This document shows, one piece after another, positions 42,901-47,044 of a stretch of DNA of 47,044 nucleotides. Position 1 is the first letter of the stretch. The number at the start of each line of letters is the position of its first letter. The DNA lies in contig NZ_JANFAK020000057.1 of NCBI RefSeq assembly GCF_024721315.2, positions 1 through 47,044 on the forward strand, read 5' to 3'. The translations under genes were made by a program, and so were the position numbers. The notes beneath the pieces were generated by a model. It saw nothing but the letters and a program-made list of their open reading frames with translations, did not search any database and was not told the origin of the DNA. The stretch is from Streptomyces sp. Isolate_45. GTDB lineage: Bacteria > Actinomycetota > Actinomycetes > Streptomycetales > Streptomycetaceae.

Positions 42901-45900
42901 TCCAACGCCAGCCGGGGCAACCCGTCCGGGAACAGCCCCTCTGGGAGCCGTCCCGCCGTGAGCACGCAGACCGGCCGGGCGTCGTCCACCATCACGGCGA
43001 CCCGCTCCGGAGGCGCGGAAGGATCGACGGGCAGGTACGCCGCGCCGCTCTTCAGCACCGCGAGGACCGCCACCCCCATGTCCACCGACGGCGGCAGGCA
43101 GAGCGCCACGATCCGCTCCGGCCCCGCCCCCGACTCGACGAGCAGCCGGGCCAGCCGGTTGGCGCGCGCGTTCAGCTCCTCGTACGTGAGGGTCGTCCCG
43201 TCCGCCGACAGCGCCGGCCGCAGCGGAGTCCGCGCCACCTGCTCCTCGAACAGCTCGGGAAGGGTCGCCTCCCGCTGGGGACGGGCGGTGTCGTTCCACT
43301 CCTCCAGCACCTGCCGGCGCTCCACCGGATCCAGCAGACCGATCCCGCCGATCGGCAGGTCCGGATCCGCCGTCACCGAACCGAGCACGCCCAGCAGCCG
43401 CGAAATGATCGACTCGACGGTCTCCCGGTCGAACAGCTCCGTCCGGTACTCCAGCGAACCCCGCATCCCCGCAGGCAGCCCCGACGCGTCGTGGCTCTCC
43501 CCGAGGGTCAGCGACAGGTCGAACTTCGCGACGCCCGTCCGCGCGGCCAGCCGCGTCGCGTCCCGCAGGACGTCACCACCCGACGTGGCACCGCGACCGC
43601 GGTCCTCCTCGCGGACCGGGTCCGCCGTGTTGTTGAAGGTGATCATCACCTGGTAGAGCGGGTGGTGGGAGAGGCTGCGCGTCGGGTTGATCGCCTCCAC
43701 CAGCCGCTCGAACGGCACGTCCTGGTGCGCGTAGGCGGCCAGATCGGCGGTACGGACCCGGTTCAGCAGCTCACGGAAGCTGGGGTTCCCGCTCGTGTCG
43801 GTCCGCAGGACCAACGTGTTGACGAAGAACCCGATGAGGTTCTCCGTCGCCTCGTCCGTACGACCGGCCACCGCCGTCCCGATGGGGACGTCCTCACCCG
43901 CGCCCAGACGGGTCAGCAGCGTCGCGAACGCCGCCTGGGCGACCATGAACGGACTCGCGTGCGCCGCCCGCGCCAGCTCCACCAGCCGTGCGTGCAACGC
44001 CGCCGGAACGGTGAACGGGATGCGGTCGCCGGAGTAGCCGGCCGTGGCGGGACGCGGCCGGTCCGTGGGCAGCTCCAACTGTTCGGGCAGCCCGGCCAGG
44101 GCCTCCTTCCAGTAGGCCAGCTGAACGCCGGCGGTGCTGTCCGGGTCCGCCTCGTCGCCGAGCAGCTCGTGCTGCCACAGCGCGTAGTCGGCGTACTGGA
44201 CGGGCAGCGGCTCCCACACGGGGGCCGCGCCCGCGCCGCGCGCCGCGTACGCCGAGGTGAGGTCACGGGCCAGCGGCGCCATCGACCAGCCGTCACCGGC
44301 GATGTGGTGGATGAGCAACAGCAGCACGTGTTCCGTGTCGGACAGCCGGAACAACCGCGCCAGGAACGGGATCTCGCCCGTCAGGTCGAAGATGTGACCC
44401 GTCGCCTCCGCCAGCCGCTCCTCCAGCTCCCCTGCCGTCACGTCCGTGACCCGCAGCGGCCGACGGACCAGGTCGGCGGGCAGCACGATCTGGTGCGAAC
44501 CCCGCTCGTCGTCCGCGAAGACGGTCCGCAGGCTCTCGTGCCGCGCCACCACGTCGTCGACCGCCAGCTCCAGGGCCTCCCGGTCCAGGACACCGGTCAA
44601 CCGCAGGGCGGTCGGCAGGTTGTACGTCGCCGACGGACCCTCGAACTGCCCCAGGAACCACAGCCGCTGCTGCGACGGCGACAGCGGAACGCGCTCCGGC
44701 CGCGGCCGCGCCACCAACGGCGCCCGCGCACCGGACGCCGCGTCGAGCGCACCCGACAACCCGGCCACCGTCGGCGTCTCGAAGAACTGCCGCACGGACA
44801 ACTCGGCGCCCAGCGCCGTCCTGATCCGGCTGACCAGCCGGCTCGCGAGCAGCGAGTGCCCGCCCAGGTCGAAGAAACTGTCGTCGATACCGACCCGCGT
44901 CCGACCCAGGACCTCGCAGAACAGCGAGCAGAGGATCTCCTCGCGCGGATCGCGCGGCCCCCGCCCGACCGACCCGGCGGCCTGGTCCGGCGCGGGCAGC
45001 GCCGCCCGGTCCAGCTTCCCGTTCGGCGTCAGCGGCAGCCGGTCGAGGAACACCAGCGCCGTCGGCACCATGAACTCCGGCAACCGGCTCCGCAGCCGGT
45101 CCCGCAACGCCGCCGCGGCGGGCTCCGGCCCGTCCGCGACGACGTACCCGACCAGCCGCTGGTCACCCGGCCGGTCCTCACGGACCAGGACCGCCGCCTC
45201 CGCGACCCCCGGGTGCCGCACCAGCTCCGACTCGACCTCACCCAGCTCGATGCGGAACCCGCGCAGCTTCACCTGCTGGTCGACACGGCTCAGGTAGCGC
45301 AGAGCGCCGTCCCGCTCCCGCCGCACCAGGTCCCCGGTGCGGTACATCCGCGCACCGGGCGCCCCGTACGGGTCCGCGGCGAACCGCTCGGACGTCAGCC
45401 CGGGACGCAGGTGGTACCCCTCCGCCAACTGCGCGCCCGCCAGGTACAGCTCGCCCGGCACCCCCACGGGCACCAGGCGCAGCGCCGAGTCCAGCACGTA
45501 CGCCGACGTGTTCGCCAACGGCCGCCCGATGACCGGCCCGGCGGGACCCGGCCGCGACACCTCGGCGGCCGTCGCCCAGATCGTCGCCTCCGTCGGCCCG
45601 TACAGGTTGGTCACCGAACGCGCCCGCCCGCCCAGCGTCCGGGCCAGCTCGGTCGGCAGCGCCTCACCGCCCACCAGCACGTGGACCCCGGCCAGCTCAC
45701 CGCGGTCCGCGGCCACCAGCCCCTGCCACAGACTGGGCGTCGCCTGGAGCAACGTGATCCGGGACTCCACGACCGTCCGCAGCAGCGCCGCCGGATCCTT
45801 GGACGTCTCCTCGTCCGCGAGGACCACCGCCGCACCGTGCAGCAGGGGCAGGAAGAGCTCCAACCCGGCGATGTCGAAGCCGACCGTCGTGACCGCCAGC

Positions 45901-47044
45901 AGCCGGTCCCCGACGCCCGGCGCGAAGCGCCGCCCCACCGAGTCGAGGAACGCGCCCAACGCGGCCCGGGGAACCACGACGCCCTTGGGGCGGCCCGTGG
46001 ACCCCGACGTGTAGATGGCGTACGCGGGGTGCGCGCCCAGGACCCGCGTCCGCAGCTCCGCGTCCGCGAGGTCGGTGCCCCCGTACGCCGCCAGCTCGTC
46101 CACGGTGACCGGCTCGGTGACGGTGAGCGCCGGAGCCGCGTCGTCGAGCATGTACGCGATGCGGTCCGCCGGATAACCGGGGTCGAGCGGCAGGTAAGCG
46201 GCACCCGACTTGAGGACCGCCAGCAGCGTCACGACCAGGTCGGCGGAACGCGGCAACGCCACCGCCACGAACCGGCCCGGGGCCGCGCCCCGCTCGACGA
46301 GGTGCCGGGCGAGCCGGTTGGCGCGCGCGTTGAGTTCCGCGTACGACAGGGCAACGCCGGCGAAGACCAGCGCCGGCGCGTCCGGGGTCAGCGCGGCCTG
46401 CCGCTCGACCAGCCGGGACACGGAACCTTCGGGCGCCGGCCCGGCCGTGCCGCTCCACTCGCGGAGCGACTGCCGCTCCGTCGGGCTGAGGATCTCCAAC
46501 TGCCCGATCGGCCGGTTGGGGTGGGCCACACCGGTACTGATGACCTGCACCAGCCGGTCCGCGATCCCCTGCACGGTCTCCCGGTCGAACAGGTCCGTGC
46601 TGTACGTGACGCTGCCCGCCATGCCCTCGCAGCCACCGTCCGCACCGAACCGCTCGGCCAGCGCGAACGACAGGTCGAAGCGAGCCGAGGCCCCCTCCGA
46701 ACCCTCCACCCGAGCACTGAGCCCGGCGAACCGCGGCACCTCCGAACGCGCCTGTGCCCCTTCGGTGTTGTGCAACGTCAGCATCGTCTGGAAGAGGGGG
46801 TGGTGGGAGAGGGTGCGGGTGGGGTTGAGGGCTTCCACGAGTCGTTCGAAGGGGAGGTCTTGGTGGGCGTATGCGGTGAGGTCGGTTTCGCGGACGCGGG
46901 TGAGGAGTTGGGTGAAGGTGGGGTTGCCGCTGGTGTCGGTGCGCAGGACGAGGGTGTTGACGAAGAAGCCGATGAGGTGGTCGGTGGCGTCGTCGGTGCG
47001 GCCGGCGATGGGGGTGCCGATGGGGATGTCGGTGCCTGCGCCGA
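39996..47044 (-). CDS. cdaPS2: NRPS, 3' part (CdaPS2-like): ...Gly - Asn - epimerase
   Basis: The 5' end lies beyond the window. The visible 2348 or so residues contain the end of a C domain (47044 to about 46500), A (46406-44981), PCP (Ser codon near 44855), C (44696-43391, HHIAGDGW), A (43256-41741), PCP of the LGGDSI type (near 41615) and an epimerase domain (41453-40151) with HHLVVDAVSW and GFNYLGRF. The first pocket reads DILQLGLIWK, the Gly code. The second reads DLTKVGEVGK, an Asn code with Glu at the 322 position where Asp-type pockets have His. With the epimerase this gives D-Asn, or D-hydroxyAsn via AsnO. This matches CDA residues 8 and 9. The C-terminal tail LTPSDVSL...DDISRLESEWGSL resembles a donor COM domain. 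Confidence 0.94.
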   Translation of the reverse strand, partial: GAGTDIPIGTPIAGRTDDATDHLIGFFVNTLVLRTDTSGNPTFTQLLTRVRETDLTAYAHQDLPFERLVEALNPTRTLSHHPLFQTMLTLHNTEGAQARSEVPRFAGLSARVEGSEGASARFDLSFALAERFGADGGCEGMAGSVTYSTDLFDRETVQGIADRLVQVISTGVAHPNRPIGQLEILSPTERQSLREWSGTAGPAPEGSVSRLVERQAALTPDAPALVFAGVALSYAELNARANRLARHLVERGAAPGRFVAVALPRSADLVVTLLAVLKSGAAYLPLDPGYPADRIAYMLDDAAPALTVTEPVTVDELAAYGGTDLADAELRTRVLGAHPAYAIYTSGSTGRPKGVVVPRAALGAFLDSVGRRFAPGVGDRLLAVTTVGFDIAGLELFLPLLHGAAVVLADEETSKDPAALLRTVVESRITLLQATPSLWQGLVAADRGELAGVHVLVGGEALPTELARTLGGRARSVTNLYGPTEATIWATAAEVSRPGPAGPVIGRPLANTSAYVLDSALRLVPVGVPGELYLAGAQLAEGYHLRPGLTSERFAADPYGAPGARMYRTGDLVRRERDGALRYLSRVDQQVKLRGFRIELGEVESELVRHPGVAEAAVLVREDRPGDQRLVGYVVADGPEPAAAALRDRLRSRLPEFMVPTALVFLDRLPLTPNGKLDRAALPAPDQAAGSVGRGPRDPREEILCSLFCEVLGRTRVGIDDSFFDLGGHSLLASRLVSRIRTALGAELSVRQFFETPTVAGLSGALDAASGARAPLVARPRPERVPLSPSQQRLWFLGQFEGPSATYNLPTALRLTGVLDREALELAVDDVVARHESLRTVFADDERGSHQIVLPADLVRRPLRVTDVTAGELEERLAEATGHIFDLTGEIPFLARLFRLSDTEHVLLLLIHHIAGDGWSMAPLARDLTSAYAARGAGAAPVWEPLPVQYADYALWQHELLGDEADPDSTAGVQLAYWKEALAGLPEQLELPTDRPRPATAGYSGDRIPFTVPAALHARLVELARAAHASPFMVAQAAFATLLTRLGAGEDVPIGTAVAGRTDEATENLIGFFVNTLVLRTDTSGNPSFRELLNRVRTADLAAYAHQDVPFERLVEAINPTRSLSHHPLYQVMITFNNTADPVREEDRGRGATSGGDVLRDATRLAARTGVAKFDLSLTLGESHDASGLPAGMRGSLEYRTELFDRETVESIISRLLGVLGSVTADPDLPIGGIGLLDPVERRQVLEEWNDTARPQREATLPELFEEQVARTPLRPALSADGTTLTYEELNARANRLARLLVESGAGPERIVALCLPPSVDMGVAVLAVLKSGAAYLPVDPSAPPERVAVMVDDARPVCVLTAGRLPEGLFPDGLPRLALDGPRVRAEVAGRPAHDLGDADRTGPLSPWHAAYVIYTSGSTGRPKGVVVEHQPAVNYLAVSTELYPGVSGHALLHSPLSFDLTVTGLFAPLLSGGCVHLADLEELHERHLAGEVPAGLPQITFLKATPSHLPLITELPGVYAPLGDLVLGGESLTGRAVRTALEAHPGMTVLNEYGPTETIVGCTTWRVGSPEDLQDGVLTIGRPFPNTRMLVLDQFLQPVPAGVPGELYVSGVQLARGYLARPGLSASRFVANPFEGPGERMYRTGDIVRWNRRGDLEFISRVDDQVKIRGFRVELGEVESTLARHPGVSEAVAVVREDRPGDRRLVAYLVAAEGAGGLADPEELRVFVRDALPDYMVPSAFVTLDVLPLTGNGKLDRKALPAPDYGQRSTGRAAGTAVEELLCRLFAEALGLESVGVDDGFFDLGGDSILSIQLVSRARGQGLTISVRDVFEHQSVGRLAESLERADGAGTEGAAAEVYGPTGPVPMTPIMGWLKELGGPVAPFNQSVVVSVPAGLDEDRLRGALRTLLDHHDALRLRVAPDWTMSIPERGVPAVESLFTRHRAPDLDEAALRTTVTDLAAAARDRLDPGSGRMLEACWLDRGPRTDGLLVLVAHHLVVDAVSWRFLVPDLAAAHDGRPLTEGGTGWRQWAETLRGLAERPSTEAEADHWLRTLDHTAALTIDPVRDTHAGSGQVTLDLDADTTEALLTWVPGVYHAEINDVLLTAFALAVADWRRTRGEDPGAPVVVDLESHGRHEHLAAGADLTRTAGWFTSMHPVRLSPRVGGDWAQVWDGGPAAGRALKQVKEQLREVPGDGVGHGLLRYVNPRTRERFSRLPSPEYGFNYLGRFTGGRDAREGGAAPAWSVVGRGVAGQHPDTVLGHPVELVAGAHDTGQGPRLHSVWTYAAGVLTEDAVRGLGEGWFRALKALVEHARRPEASGLTPSDVSLTSLSADDISRLESEWGSL
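46788..47044 (-). repeat. 257-bp repeat, copy in C domain of CdaPS2-like NRPS
   Basis: It matches 35758-36014 at 256 of 257 positions. It begins abruptly at 46788 and runs to the window edge, so its full length cannot be seen here. Confidence 0.95.

Overview
The window is high-GC DNA from a Streptomyces or a very close relative. BldG is recognisable essentially from end to end, TTG and GTG starts are frequent, and the order tad genes - helicase - bldG - anti-sigma factor - hppA - lipoprotein - methyltransferase - topA - tmk - holB - secreted peptidase - tRNA-Thr follows the conserved chromosomal core I know from S. coelicolor (around SCO3540-SCO3558, from memory).

Positions 1-20180 are this core. 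Two small TadE-like pilus genes (1-580) end in a 40-bp tandem repeat. A DUF1998 helicase on the minus strand (994-3447) diverges from bldG (3529-3870) and its ATP-binding anti-sigma-like partner (3988-4428). Then come a proton-pumping pyrophosphatase (4953-7361), a lipoprotein, a methyltransferase, a small membrane protein, topoisomerase I (10408-13245), an MFS-thymidylate kinase fusion (13409-16672), the clamp-loader delta-prime subunit (16952-18163), a secreted TAP-type peptidase lipoprotein (18416-19948) and tRNA-Thr(CGU) with its own terminator.

Positions 20181-21210 are a junction zone. It holds one 72-residue minus-strand gene, strongly G-rich strand-asymmetric DNA with G-quadruplex motifs, and the control region of the next operon.

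From 21211 to the window end lies one side of a biosynthetic cluster for an acidic lipopeptide of the calcium-dependent antibiotic (CDA) type. On the plus strand are an acyl-lipid operon (ACP, FabF-type KS, HxcO-like acyl oxidase, FabH-type KS III), an asparagine 3-hydroxylase (AsnO), an ABC exporter and a P-type ATPase homologue that has lost its catalytic motifs. On the minus strand, read from right to left and translationally coupled, are an NRPS ending in Gly and Asn-plus-epimerase modules (CdaPS2-like, running off the window), a two-module NRPS with thioesterase (CdaPS3-like), an alpha/beta hydrolase and a HasP-like phosphotransferase. The adenylation pockets read from the sequence are DILQLGLIWK (Gly), DLTKVGEVGK (Asn), DQGKTGVGHK (3-methyl-Glu/Glu) and DGWAVASVCK (Trp). 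Together with AsnO and HasP they predict a C-terminal half of Gly-D-hydroxyAsn(phosphate)-(Me)Glu-Trp, closed by the thioesterase, with a short modified acyl tail made by the fab operon.

The main oddities are: the cluster sits directly beside tRNA-Thr in the core; a 257-bp stretch is almost identical between two condensation domains and has foreign-looking codon use; the inactive P-type ATPase carries a TTA codon; no hcmO gene follows fabH; and several core genes have -10 boxes placed as for leaderless mRNAs.
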